This document shows positions 27,057 through 35,816 of a stretch of 64,000 bases of DNA, in pieces. The notes under the pieces are model-generated. The model did not search any database. It was not told where the DNA came from and was given only the letters and a program-made list of their open reading frames with translations. The position numbers and the translations under genes were made by a program. Source of the DNA: JAAYBF01 sp963716445 (lineage in GTDB: Bacteria; Actinomycetota; Thermoleophilia; Solirubrobacterales; Thermoleophilaceae); contig OY970313.1 of NCBI GenBank assembly GCA_963716445.1, positions 124,001 to 188,000 of the forward strand, read 5' to 3'. How positions within the stretch are numbered: the stretch's first letter is position 1; every line of letters begins with the position of its first letter.

Positions 27057-27439
27057 CAGGCGGCGAGTCGCTTGACGAGCAGCGCGTGGCGCGAGTTCAG
27101 CTCCGCCTCGTCGACCGTCGCCTCGACGATCGCGCGCGAGAGCGCCAGCTCGTCCTCCGGGGTGTCGACCGGCGCGCCGCGCAGCTCCAGCTCGAGCCGG
27201 TTGTCGTGCAGGCGGAAGCTGAAGTCGACCATCGCGTCGGGGTCGCGGTCGTCGGTGACGAACCGCGACGCTGCCTCCGTGATGGCGAGCTTGAGGTCGG
27301 CCACCTCGGCGTGCTCGAGCGGGGTCAGGCGACAGATCGCCGACAACGCGAGCCGCGCGAGCACGAGATAGCTCGGCTTGGCAGGCACGGATATCTGCAC
27401 GTCGTGGCTCTCCCGCTTGAGCGACGTCACGTTCATCAA
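27056..27439 (-). CDS. RsbW-like HATPase protein with a degenerate ATP site
   Basis: A 127-residue protein resembling anti-sigma regulatory kinases of the SpoIIAB/RsbW fold. The helix DLKLAITEAASRFV matches the N-box region (canonical ExxxN), but the asparagine is replaced, and no clear DxGxG motif follows. It may therefore bind partners without kinase activity. A second ATG at the next codon is possible. It heads the treT-otsA operon (TGATG overlap), suggesting stress control of trehalose synthesis. Confidence 0.68.
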   Translation of the reverse strand: MMNVTSLKRESHDVQISVPAKPSYLVLARLALSAICRLTPLEHAEVADLKLAITEAASRFVTDDRDPDAMVDFSFRLHDNRLELELRGAPVDTPEDELALSRAIVEATVDEAELNSRHALLVKRLAA

Positions 27440-27539
27440 CCTACCCGGAAAGCGGGGAAAGGCCTCTCCCCGATTCGGGCGACGTCCGCGGCGCGCAGGC
27501 GTCCGCCGGAGCCGGCGGCGAATCGGTCTCGGGCCGCGC

Positions 27540-28976
27540 TCACTCGTCGCGCCGCGGCGCGGCCGGTAGCTGGAGGGTGAACGCCGCCCCGGCGCCGTTG
27601 TCGGTCGCGCGCAGCGACCCGTCCATGCGCTCCGCCAGCTCGCGCGCGATCGCCAGGCCGAGGCCGGCGCCCTTGCTCGCGCCGCCGGTCACGAAGCGGT
27701 CGAAGACGGGCTTTCCGGCCGGCAGCCCGGGGCCCGCGTCGGCGACGGTCAGCGCCGCGCCGGCGGCGTCGCCGCCCGCGCTCACCTCGACCTTCGTGCC
27801 GGGAGGCGTGTGGCGCAGCGCGTTGTCGAGCAGGATGCGCACGATCTGCGCCACGCGCTCGCGATCGCAGCGAGCCTCGATCCCGTCCTCGGGCAGCGTC
27901 AGGCGCAGGTCGGTGGCGTGCTCCTTCATCGCGGGCGTGAACTCCCCGGCGACCGACTGGGCGACCTCCGTGAGGTCGACCGGCTCGACCTCGACCGCCA
28001 GCGACCCGGTGTCGAGCCGCGAGAGGTCGAGCAGGTCGACCGCCAGCTTCTGAAGCCGCTGGACCTGCTTGGCCATCTCGTCTAGGAACTCGCGCCGCTC
28101 GCTCTCGTCGAGCTCCTCGTCGCGCAGCAGCTCGACGAACCCGCCGAGCGAGAAGATCGGCGTCCGCAGCTCGTGCGACGCCGTCGCGACGAACTCCCGC
28201 CGCGCGACCTCGACCAGCCGCAGCTGCGCCTGCATCTCGTTGAACGCGCGCGTGAGCTGGCCCAGCTCGTCCTCGGAGTCGACCGGCAGCGGCTCGACGT
28301 GGTGGCCCGCGGCGACGTCCTCGGCGGCGTGCTCGAGCCGCCGCACGCGGCGCGCCAGGGTCTGGGCGACGATCGCGCCGCCGACGAGCGCCAGCAGCAG
28401 CGCGATCCCCCCCGCGAGCAGCAGCCGGCCACGCACGAACGAGACCGTCGCGTCGACGTCGTCGAGCGCGCGCGAGTAGAGCGCCACGCGGGCGAGGTCG
28501 CCCTCGAAGAGCAGCGGCTGGGCGACCTGGCCGAGCTCCTCGCCGCGGAAGCGGATCTGGCCGGCCGTGATCCGCCCGCTGCGCAACGCCCGCCGCACGA
28601 GCGCGTCGTTCTCTGGGACGTCGCGCTCCTCGCGCGAGTCGCTGGTGACGTAGAACTCGTCGGGGCCGCGGCCGAGCGCCTGCTGGACGCTGAACAGGGT
28701 CAGGCGCGCGTCGGTGGCGTCGGCGATCGCGCGCACGCGGCGGTCGAGCTGCGGGGCGGTGATGTCGCGGGCGCGTGTGAGCGCGTCGAGCCGCGCCTGC
28801 GATCCCGCCGCGACCCGCGCGGTGTCCTCGAGCTTCTGCTGACGCAGGTTCGACTCCAGCTCCGGCACGACGATGAAGTAGAGGACGGCGAAGGCGGCGG
28901 CGGTGATGCCGAAGAACAGCAGCGTCAGCTTGTCGCGCAACGAGCGTGGCCAGGGCGGGCCGGGGCGCGCGCTCAT
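27540..28976 (-). CDS. Membrane sensor histidine kinase
   Basis: A 478-residue kinase. Transmembrane helices lie near residues 18-37 and 183-206 around an extracytoplasmic sensor domain. HAMP follows, then the HisKA box ASHELRTP with phospho-acceptor H268. The HATPase has LLDNALRHTPPG, VADAGPGL and GAGLGLAIARELAE. It overlaps the response regulator gene upstream by 4 bases. The signal is unknown. Confidence 0.92.
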   Translation of the reverse strand: MSARPGPPWPRSLRDKLTLLFFGITAAAFAVLYFIVVPELESNLRQQKLEDTARVAAGSQARLDALTRARDITAPQLDRRVRAIADATDARLTLFSVQQALGRGPDEFYVTSDSREERDVPENDALVRRALRSGRITAGQIRFRGEELGQVAQPLLFEGDLARVALYSRALDDVDATVSFVRGRLLLAGGIALLLALVGGAIVAQTLARRVRRLEHAAEDVAAGHHVEPLPVDSEDELGQLTRAFNEMQAQLRLVEVARREFVATASHELRTPIFSLGGFVELLRDEELDESERREFLDEMAKQVQRLQKLAVDLLDLSRLDTGSLAVEVEPVDLTEVAQSVAGEFTPAMKEHATDLRLTLPEDGIEARCDRERVAQIVRILLDNALRHTPPGTKVEVSAGGDAAGAALTVADAGPGLPAGKPVFDRFVTGGASKGAGLGLAIARELAERMDGSLRATDNGAGAAFTLQLPAAPRRDE

Positions 28977-29674
28977 CGGTCGCGGAAGCGGTATCCGACG
29001 CCGCGCACGGTCATCACCAGCTCGGGCTTCTTGGGGTCCGCCTCGAGCTTCTCGCGCAGGTGGCGGATGTGGACGTCGACGGTGCGCGGGTCGCGGTACG
29101 ACGAGTCCCCCCAGACGCGCTCGAGCAGCGTCGAGCGGCTGTAGACGCGGCCGGGGTGGCGGGCGAGCGCGGCGAGGATCTCGAACTCGACGTAGGTCAG
29201 CCTGATCGGCTTGCCGGCGAGCGTGACGAGGCGCTTGTCGAAGTCGATCCGCAGCTCGCCGTCCTCGAGCGGCTCCTGCGAGACCTCCTCCGCGCGGGCG
29301 CTCTGCGAGCGGCGCAGCACCGCCTTGACGCGGCTGCGGAACTCACGCACCGAGAACGGCTTGGTGATGTAGTCGTCGGCGCCGAGCTCGAGCCCGAGCA
29401 CCTTGTCGATCTCCTCGACGCGCGCGGTCAGCATGATGATCGGCACCGAGCTGGTCGCGCGCACCTGGCGGCAGACCTCGAAGCCGTCGACCTTCGGCAG
29501 CATCAGGTCGAGCACGAGCAGGTCGAACGACCCGTCGCGCAGCCGGTCGAGCGCCTCGCGGCCGTCGAACGCGCAGACCACCTCGTAGCCGTCCTTGCGC
29601 AGCGGGTAGGCGAGCAGCTTCTGGACCGACTGCTCGTCGTCGACGAGGAGGATGCGGGGAGCCTGCTGAGCCAT
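28973..29674 (-). CDS. OmpR-family response regulator
   Basis: A 233-residue regulator. The receiver has DDE at 12-14, phospho-acceptor D56 (LVLDLMLP) and the switch threonine and lysine in MLTA and KPFS. The C-terminal winged helix has LTYVEFEILAALARHPGRVYSR and RTVDVHIRHLREKLE. It is first in the kinase operon and divergent from the peptidase-like gene. Confidence 0.94.
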   Translation of the reverse strand: MAQQAPRILLVDDEQSVQKLLAYPLRKDGYEVVCAFDGREALDRLRDGSFDLLVLDLMLPKVDGFEVCRQVRATSSVPIIMLTARVEEIDKVLGLELGADDYITKPFSVREFRSRVKAVLRRSQSARAEEVSQEPLEDGELRIDFDKRLVTLAGKPIRLTYVEFEILAALARHPGRVYSRSTLLERVWGDSSYRDPRTVDVHIRHLREKLEADPKKPELVMTVRGVGYRFRDR

Positions 29675-29747
29675 CGGTGGGGCGCTGCACGCGAAGCGCC
29701 GGCGCCTGCCCGAGATTGTAGGTTGGACCGGACGTGAGGAGCCGGCC

Positions 29748-31508
29748 TTGATCGAGCCGAGGATCTACCGGGCGGCGTTCGTGCCGGCGCTGCTGGCGGT
29801 CGTGCTCGTGATGTTCTCGCTCGAGAGCCGCCCGCGGCCGCTGCCGCAGGGACTGGCCGCCGACGTCCTCTTCGACGGCGAGCAGGCCGCGGCCGAGGCC
29901 CGCCGGATCGCCGCCGACCATCCCGACCGGCGGGCCGGGACGCCCGGCGACCTGGCCGCCGCGGCCGACGTGCGGCGGGCGTTCGCCGACGCCGGCTTCA
30001 CGGTCGAGGCGCAGCGCTTCGACGACGACGGCCGCGAGCTGGTGAACGTGATCGGCCGGCGCGCCGGCAGGTCGCGCCGCCAGGTCGTGGTGGTGGCGGC
30101 CCGCGACGCGCCCGGCGTGCCGGACGCCGCGGGCAGTGCGGCCGACACCGCCGCCCTGACCGAGCTGGCGCGCGTCTTCGAGGGCCGGCCGTCGAGCAAG
30201 ACGCTGGTGCTCGCCTCGGTCGACGGCTCGGCGCTCGGCGACGTCGGCGTGACGCGGCTGCTCGACGAGATCGACGGGCCGGAGCTGGTCGACGGAGTGC
30301 TCGTGCTGTCCGGCCTCGGCGCCGGGGCGGGCGGTCCGCCGGCGATCGTCGGCTGGGGCAACGACACCGCACGCGCCGGGATCGGGCTGCAACGCACGGC
30401 CGCCGAGTCGCTGCGCGAGGAGCTCGAGGCGCCGGCCGCGGGCGCGAGCGCGCTCGGCCAGGTGGCCCGGCTGGCGTTCCCGCTCGGGATCGGCGGCCAG
30501 GGCGAGCTGCTCGTCGAGGGCTACGACGCGGTCCGGATCTCGGGCGACGGCGAGCTGTCGGACGCCTCGCCGTCGCGGCCGGTCGACGAGGACCGCCTCG
30601 GCGGCCTCGGGCGCGCGACGCTGCGCACGATGACGGCGCTCGACCAGAGCCCGCCCCCGGAGCGCGGGCCGCGCACCTACGTCACCGTGGCGAGCCAGGT
30701 GATGCCCGGCTGGGTGCTGGCCGTGCTGGCCGGGATGCTGATCATCCCGGCGGCGGCGGCCAGCGTCGACGCCTTCGCGCGGGCGCGCCGCCGCCGTGTC
30801 GCGGTCGGGCCCTGGCTGCTGTGGATCGCCGCCGCGGCGCTGCCGCTGGCGCTCGGCTTCGGTGTGGCGGAGCTGCTCGCGCTGGCGGACGCCACGCCGG
30901 AGCCGCCGCAGGCCCCGGTGGCCCCGGACCTCTATCCGCTCGACGGCCCGGCGATCGCGGTCCTGGCGATCGTGGCGGTCGTCGTGGCGCTGAGCTGGCT
31001 GGCGCTGCGCCGCTTCGCCGGGCCGCCCGCCCGCAAGCTCGGCGACGCGCCTGGGTCAGGAGTGGCGGTGGCGCTGGTCCTGAGCGCCGCGACGACGGCG
31101 CTGTGGCTGATCGACCCGTTCGCGGCGCTCGTGGCGGCGCCGGCGCTCCATCTCTGGATCCTGGCGACGCTCGTCGATCCGCTGCCGCGCAGGCGGGTGC
31201 GAGCCGGCCTGATCGCCGGCGGGCTGCTGCTGCCCGCCCTGCTGGCGATCTACCAGCTCTTCGTCTTGGGCGTCGACCCGCTCGGCGGCGCCTGGTACCT
31301 GCTGCTGCTCGTCCTGGGCGGCCATGTCGGCTTGGCGTCGGTCGCGGTCGGAGCCGTCTTCGCGGCGGTGCTCGCGTCGGTCGTGGCGATCGCCCGCCGC
31401 CCCTCTGCCGGCGACGAGCGCGAGATCCCGGCTCCGACGACGCGCGGGCCGCTCAGCTACGCGGGTCCCGGCTCGCTGGGTGGCACCGACAGCGCCCTGC
31501 GGCGCTGA
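29748..31508 (+). CDS. M28 peptidase-like protein fused to a multi-pass membrane domain, active site apparently lost
   Basis: A 586-residue protein. GAGGAG at 29736-29741 supports the TTG start. After a signal anchor, residues 40-300 follow the M28 aminopeptidase layout (LFDGEQAAAEARRIAADHPDRRAGTPGD...). Where zinc ligands are expected (HxD and GAxDNxSG) the sequence reads AARDAPGVPDAAGSAADTAA, without the His and Asn. Residues 320-560 hold about seven membrane segments. A non-enzymatic or altered function is likely. It is divergent from the two-component system. Confidence 0.65.
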   Translation: MIEPRIYRAAFVPALLAVVLVMFSLESRPRPLPQGLAADVLFDGEQAAAEARRIAADHPDRRAGTPGDLAAAADVRRAFADAGFTVEAQRFDDDGRELVNVIGRRAGRSRRQVVVVAARDAPGVPDAAGSAADTAALTELARVFEGRPSSKTLVLASVDGSALGDVGVTRLLDEIDGPELVDGVLVLSGLGAGAGGPPAIVGWGNDTARAGIGLQRTAAESLREELEAPAAGASALGQVARLAFPLGIGGQGELLVEGYDAVRISGDGELSDASPSRPVDEDRLGGLGRATLRTMTALDQSPPPERGPRTYVTVASQVMPGWVLAVLAGMLIIPAAAASVDAFARARRRRVAVGPWLLWIAAAALPLALGFGVAELLALADATPEPPQAPVAPDLYPLDGPAIAVLAIVAVVVALSWLALRRFAGPPARKLGDAPGSGVAVALVLSAATTALWLIDPFAALVAAPALHLWILATLVDPLPRRRVRAGLIAGGLLLPALLAIYQLFVLGVDPLGGAWYLLLLVLGGHVGLASVAVGAVFAAVLASVVAIARRPSAGDEREIPAPTTRGPLSYAGPGSLGGTDSALRR

Positions 31509-31580
31509 CGGCGGCCGACACTCGTCCATCGGAAGCCGGCATTCTCAGCTTCGGCGGTCCGCCGGCCGAACAGGGGAGAC

Positions 31581-31793
31581 ATGAGCCGCACGCTGCAGAA
31601 CGCGATCGCCAGCGGCGAGTACAGGGTCGATCCCGAGGCGGTCGCGCTCGCGATGATCGCCCGGGCGCGCACGCTGCGGGCCGCCCGAAAGGCCCCGGCC
31701 TGCTCAGAGGTGCTCGTAGCCCCGGAGCGAATCGAGATCCGCCGCGTCGGCGCCCGTGAAGTGGACGCCTTCCCCGTCGAGCGCACGGCCTAG
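31581..31793 (+). CDS. Small FlgM-like anti-sigma factor candidate
   Basis: A 70-residue protein preceded by GGGGAG at 31573-31578. Residues 1-33 (QNAIASGEYRVDPEAVALAMI) resemble the sigma-binding C-terminal helix of FlgM (xIxxGxYxVDxxxVAxxI). The second half has no such match and its last 90 bases are antisense to the thiL 3' end. No flagellar gene is in the window. Moderate-to-weak call. Confidence 0.42.
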   Translation: MSRTLQNAIASGEYRVDPEAVALAMIARARTLRAARKAPACSEVLVAPERIEIRRVGAREVDAFPVERTA

Positions 31794-32741
31794 CCGCGCC
31801 AGCGGGACGTCGGCGGCCCGCGCCGCCGCGTCCCAGCGGTCGGCCGGGATCGTGAACAGCAGCTCGTAGTCCTCGCCGGCGGCGATCGCCAGCTCGGCCG
31901 CCTCCCGGCCCGCCGAGGCCGCGACCTCGGCGACGCCGCGCTCGATCGGCAGCGCCCCGGCGTCGAGCTCGAGGCCGCACCCGCTTGCGCGCGCGAGGTG
32001 GCGCCCGTCGGTCGCGAGGCCGTCGCTGAGGTCGATCATCGCCGTCGCGCCCGCCAGCGCGAGCGCGCGGCCCGCGGCGAGGCGAGGGGCCGGCCGGCGG
32101 TGGCGCGTGGCGAGCCCCTCCGCCACCGCCCGGTCGATGCCGGCGCCCGGACTCGAAGCTCGCCGCGGTGCATCCCCTGCGCGCGGCGCCGATTCCTCCG
32201 CGCCGCGCGGCTCTGCCCCGCCGCTTCGCACGAGCAGCAGCCCGGCTCCGGAGCCGCCCAGCTCACCGGTCACGCCGACGACGTCTCCCGGCCGGGCACC
32301 GTCGCGGCCGACGAGCTCGTCCTCGCCGTCGGCCCAGCCGGTGACCGACACGGCGATCGTCAGCGATCGCGCCCTGACGACGTCGCCGCCGGCGATCGTC
32401 GTCCGCGTGGCCCGCGCCAGCGCCGTCATCCCACCGACCAGCTCGAGCGCCGCGTCCGCCGGGAAGGCCTGCGGGAGCGCCAGCGACACGTAGGCCTCGC
32501 CGGCCTCGGCTCCCATCGCGGCGAGGTCCGACAGCGCCGTCGCGAGCGCCTTGTGACCGACGTCGGCCGGCGAGTGCGTGGTCAGGTCGAAGTGGACGCC
32601 GTCGGCGATCGTGTCGATCGACGTGACGGCGAACGGTCGCGCGCGCACGACCGCCGCGTCGTCGCCGGTCCAGCGCACCACCCGTTCCCCGGGATCGCCG
32701 AGCGAGCGACGGATCGCCTCGATCAGCTCCAGCTCGCCCAC
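31704..32741 (-). CDS. thiL: Thiamine-monophosphate kinase
   Basis: A 345-residue kinase phosphorylating thiamine monophosphate to thiamine diphosphate. Motifs include GELELIEAIRRSL at the start, TGDDAAVV, SIDTIADGVHF, IAGGDVVRA and MIDLSDGLATDGRHL. A roughly 35-residue Ala/Arg/Pro-rich insertion occurs near residues 190-225, before the RP-PRLAAGRALA block. I set the start at the GTG giving this N-terminus, 20 bases after the upstream stop; a much longer frame runs through the penicillin-binding protein gene in the wrong frame. Confidence 0.9.
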   Translation of the reverse strand: MGELELIEAIRRSLGDPGERVVRWTGDDAAVVRARPFAVTSIDTIADGVHFDLTTHSPADVGHKALATALSDLAAMGAEAGEAYVSLALPQAFPADAALELVGGMTALARATRTTIAGGDVVRARSLTIAVSVTGWADGEDELVGRDGARPGDVVGVTGELGGSGAGLLLVRSGGAEPRGAEESAPRAGDAPRRASSPGAGIDRAVAEGLATRHRRPAPRLAAGRALALAGATAMIDLSDGLATDGRHLARASGCGLELDAGALPIERGVAEVAASAGREAAELAIAAGEDYELLFTIPADRWDAAARAADVPLARLGRALDGEGVHFTGADAADLDSLRGYEHL

Positions 32742-32761
32742 CGGAAGCCCGAGCCCCGTGC

Positions 32762-34888
32762 TCAGGGGCTCTGGACGCCGCCGCCCGGGCTGCCGCCGGT
32801 CTGCGGGGCCGGCGCCGGGGTCGGCTCGGGGGCCGGCGCCACCTCGGGAGCCGGCTGCGGCGGGGCCTCGTAGGCGCCCGAGCTCTCGTCGCCCGTGCCC
32901 GTGTCCCCCTCGGTGTAGGCGTCGTCGCTCGAGTAGTCGTAGTCGTCGCCGGAGCTGTAGCCGCCGCCGCTCGCGTACTTGCCGAGGAACGGCGTGAACT
33001 CGGCGGGCTCCTTCGGCTCCGGGAAGCCGCTGCAGTCCTCGCCGTGGGCGGGGACCATGAACGCGTGCCAGACGGGCGCGGCGTGGCTGCCGCCCTGCGC
33101 CCCCGGCATCGCGACGCGGGCGTCCGGGTAGCCGACCCAGACGGCGGTCGACAGCTTCGGCGTGTAGCCGACGAACCAGGCGTCGGTCGCCTCGTCGGTC
33201 GTGCCGGTCTTGCCGGCCGCGGGACAGCCGTAGTTGGCCGCGACGCCGGTGCCCGACTGGACGTTCATCTCGAGGATCTTCGTCACCTCGTAGGCCTGGC
33301 CGTCGGTCAGCACGCGCTTGCCGTCGGACTTCGCCAGGTCCTCGCTCTTCCCGTCGGGGAACACGACCTTGCTGATCGCCGTCGGCTTGTGGCGGATCCC
33401 GCCGGAGGCGAGCGTCGCGTAGGCGTTCGCCATCTCGAGCGGCGTGACGCCGAGCCGCAGGCCGCCGAGCCCCTCGGACGGGTTGCAGTCGAGCTTCGTC
33501 GTGATGCCGAGCAGCTTGGCCGTCTCGCAGACCGACTCGGCCCCGACGTCGAGGATCAGCTGGGCGTAGATCGAGTTGTCCGACGCCAGCGTCGCGCGCG
33601 TGAGGCTCATCGTGCCGGCTCCCCTGCCACCGAACGTCTTCACCGTCCACGGCACCGAGCCGGGGATCTCGAGCGTGATCGGGCTGCGCGACGTGTAGCT
33701 CGTCGCGTCCGGGTCGACGCCCTTGCGGACCGCGGCCGTTAGGACCATCGTCTTGAACGCCGAGCCCGGCTGGCGATGTCCCTGCGCGGCGAGGTTGAAG
33801 GTCCGGTCCTGGTAGGTGCCGCTCGAGGCCATCGCCTTGATCTCGCCGTTCGCGGGGTCGATCGAGACGATCGCCGAGCTGGGGCCGGCCGGGTCGGCGT
33901 AATAGGAGTTGATCGCGTCGCGCGCGACGTCCTGCATCTTCGGGTTGATCGTCGTGTGGACCTCGAGCCCGCCGCGCCGCGCGACGCCGACGCCGTAGCG
34001 CTCGATCAGCTGCTCCTGGACGTAGTCGAAGAGGTACGGCTCGCGGCGCTGGGTGTAGCGCGTGCCCTGCTCGACGTCGAGCGGCGCGGCGACCGCCTCG
34101 TCGCGCTCGGCCGGCGTGATGTAGCCGTTGTCGGCCATCTGCGTGAGCACCTCGTTGCGGCGCTCCAGCGCGGCGGTCGAGTTGTGGAACGGGTTGTACT
34201 GCGACGGCGCCTGCGGCAGGCCGGCGAGCGTCGCCGCCTCGGGGAGCGTCAGCTCGCGCGCGTGCTTGTCGAAGAAGGTCTCGGCGGCGGCCTCGACGCC
34301 GATCGCCGTGCGACCGCCGACCGTCCCGTAGGGGACGTCGTTGAGGTAGTTCTCGAGGATCCAGCGCTTCGAGTGCTCCTGCTCGAGCTCGCTGGCCAGC
34401 TTGGCCTCGCGGATCTTGCGCTCGATGTTGCGCTTCGGGTCCTTGATGTAGAGCGCGCGCACCAGCTGCTGGGTGATCGTCGACCCGCCCTGCAGGCTCT
34501 TGCCCGACTCGAGGTTCTTGATCCCGGCGCGGACGATCGCTCCGTAGTCGACGCCGCCGTGCTCGTAGAAGTTCTCGTCCTCGATCGCGACCGTGGCGTC
34601 GCGCAGGTCCTGGGGCATGTCGGACCACTCGATCGGCGTGCGGATCTCGTCCGACTTGACGTAGCCGAGGCGCGAGCCGTCGGCGGCGAAGATCACCGAG
34701 TTGGCGCCCTTGTCGTCGGGCTTGAGCTCCGAGAGGGCGGGGGCGGTCGCGGCGACCGCGATCACGTAGCCGACGGCCGACAGCGCGGCGATCGCGGCGA
34801 GGGTGCCGAGGACGGCGAAGCCGACGAAGACGGGGCGGCCGGGGCGGGAGCCGCGGCGGCGGCGCTGCTTTCGCTGGCGGTAGGTCAT
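32762..34888 (-). CDS. Class A penicillin-binding protein (bifunctional transglycosylase/transpeptidase)
   Basis: A 708-residue peptidoglycan synthase with an N-terminal membrane helix at about residues 18-42. The GT51 domain has EDENFYEHGGVDYGAIVRA, GGSTITQQLVR and KIREAKLASELE. The transpeptidase has SxxK in GSAFK, SxN in SDN and KTGTT. The C-terminus is Gly/Tyr/Asp- then Pro/Ala-rich. The ATG at 34888 (MTYRQRKQRR) is preferred over an upstream one because it begins a typical basic leader. It is probably co-transcribed with thiL. Confidence 0.93.
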   Translation of the reverse strand: MTYRQRKQRRRRGSRPGRPVFVGFAVLGTLAAIAALSAVGYVIAVAATAPALSELKPDDKGANSVIFAADGSRLGYVKSDEIRTPIEWSDMPQDLRDATVAIEDENFYEHGGVDYGAIVRAGIKNLESGKSLQGGSTITQQLVRALYIKDPKRNIERKIREAKLASELEQEHSKRWILENYLNDVPYGTVGGRTAIGVEAAAETFFDKHARELTLPEAATLAGLPQAPSQYNPFHNSTAALERRNEVLTQMADNGYITPAERDEAVAAPLDVEQGTRYTQRREPYLFDYVQEQLIERYGVGVARRGGLEVHTTINPKMQDVARDAINSYYADPAGPSSAIVSIDPANGEIKAMASSGTYQDRTFNLAAQGHRQPGSAFKTMVLTAAVRKGVDPDATSYTSRSPITLEIPGSVPWTVKTFGGRGAGTMSLTRATLASDNSIYAQLILDVGAESVCETAKLLGITTKLDCNPSEGLGGLRLGVTPLEMANAYATLASGGIRHKPTAISKVVFPDGKSEDLAKSDGKRVLTDGQAYEVTKILEMNVQSGTGVAANYGCPAAGKTGTTDEATDAWFVGYTPKLSTAVWVGYPDARVAMPGAQGGSHAAPVWHAFMVPAHGEDCSGFPEPKEPAEFTPFLGKYASGGGYSSGDDYDYSSDDAYTEGDTGTGDESSGAYEAPPQPAPEVAPAPEPTPAPAPQTGGSPGGGVQSP

Positions 34889-34945
34889 CGGGGGAGGTGG
34901 CTCATGGCTGTCGTCCGGGCGCTGGTGGCCGCGGGTCCTGTCGAC

Positions 34946-34995
34946 GGGGGAAGACCTTTTCGTGCTCGCAAGCTGCGCGCGAAAAGGCTTCCCCC
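34946..34995. terminator. Strong hairpin between mscS and the PBP gene
   Basis: Left arm 34946-34962 (GGGGGAAGACCTTTTCG) pairs with right arm 34980-34995 over 16 bp with one bulged A and a 17-base loop. It follows the mscS stop on the minus strand and precedes the PBP gene. It has no U-tract but could terminate or insulate. Confidence 0.5.
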
Positions 34996-35035
34996 GCGCC
35001 ACCCGCGGAAGTGGCGTCGGCGGTCGACTTCCTCC

Positions 35036-35797
35036 TCAGGATAAAGCGTCGGTTCTCAACCGGCGAAGGCTCTCCTGCCTGAGCCGGGAGGCGGTGAGCC
35101 CGCGCTCGGCGGCGGTCTGGGCCCAGGTGGTGACGGCGAGGCGGATGCCGTCGTGGGTGATCTCGGCGACGCGGGCGTCGATGCCATCGGTGGCGGCGAG
35201 CAGCTCGATCGCTTGGTCGGCGTCGTCGCCGGGCTCGAGCCAGACGTCGACCTCGACCTTCACGCGCGGGTCGACGACGGTGTGGTTGACGATCGAGGAC
35301 TGGGCGAGGCGCTCGTTCGGGACGACGAGGCGACGGCCGTCGTCGCAGCGGATCGAGGTGTAGGCGAGGCGGACGTCCTCGACCTCGCCGGTCTCCTCCT
35401 CGAAGGTGACGAGGTCGCCGACGCGGATCGGCTGAGCGATCGCGAGCGAGATTCCGGCGATCGCGTTGGCGAGCGTCTGGCGGGCGGCGAAGCCGACGAC
35501 CAGGCCGAGCAGCGCGGAGGAGGCGAGCACGCCGGTGGCGACGCGCTTGACGGACGGGAACTGCGCCATCGCGAGCGCGACGCCGATCACGAGGATCGTC
35601 ACGAAGACGAGCCGTCGCACCAGCCTCAGCCGCGTGTCGACCACGGGCGAGAGCTGCCCGCCGGCCACCCGCTCGCCGACGCGGTGGCCGTGGCGCTTGA
35701 GCGTGCGGTCGACGAGCTCGGCGATCGCGAACGCGGCGATCACGGTGGCGGCGGCCGTCAGCTCGTTGCGGTGCTCGGCGACGAACGACGCGGTCAT
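35036..35797 (-). CDS. MscS-family small-conductance mechanosensitive channel
   Basis: A 253-residue channel with three membrane helices. The pore helix region ASSALLGLVVGFAARQTLANAIAGISLA is followed by the beta domain QPIRVGDLVTFEEETGEVEDVRLAYTSIRCDDGRRLVVPN, standard for MscS. It releases solutes on hypo-osmotic shock. The start is uncertain: ATGs at 35797, 35812 and 35818 are in frame, and an upstream extension is low-complexity and overlaps the divergent gene. Confidence 0.85.
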   Translation of the reverse strand: MTASFVAEHRNELTAAATVIAAFAIAELVDRTLKRHGHRVGERVAGGQLSPVVDTRLRLVRRLVFVTILVIGVALAMAQFPSVKRVATGVLASSALLGLVVGFAARQTLANAIAGISLAIAQPIRVGDLVTFEEETGEVEDVRLAYTSIRCDDGRRLVVPNERLAQSSIVNHTVVDPRVKVEVDVWLEPGDDADQAIELLAATDGIDARVAEITHDGIRLAVTTWAQTAAERGLTASRLRQESLRRLRTDALS

Positions 35798-35816
35798 GGG
35801 ACCATCCGGCATCGGC

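Noticed and set aside
32742..34628. Single 974-residue protein joining PBP-region sequence to ThiL
   Set aside because: Only the last 345 residues are real ThiL; the rest is the penicillin-binding protein gene in the wrong frame.
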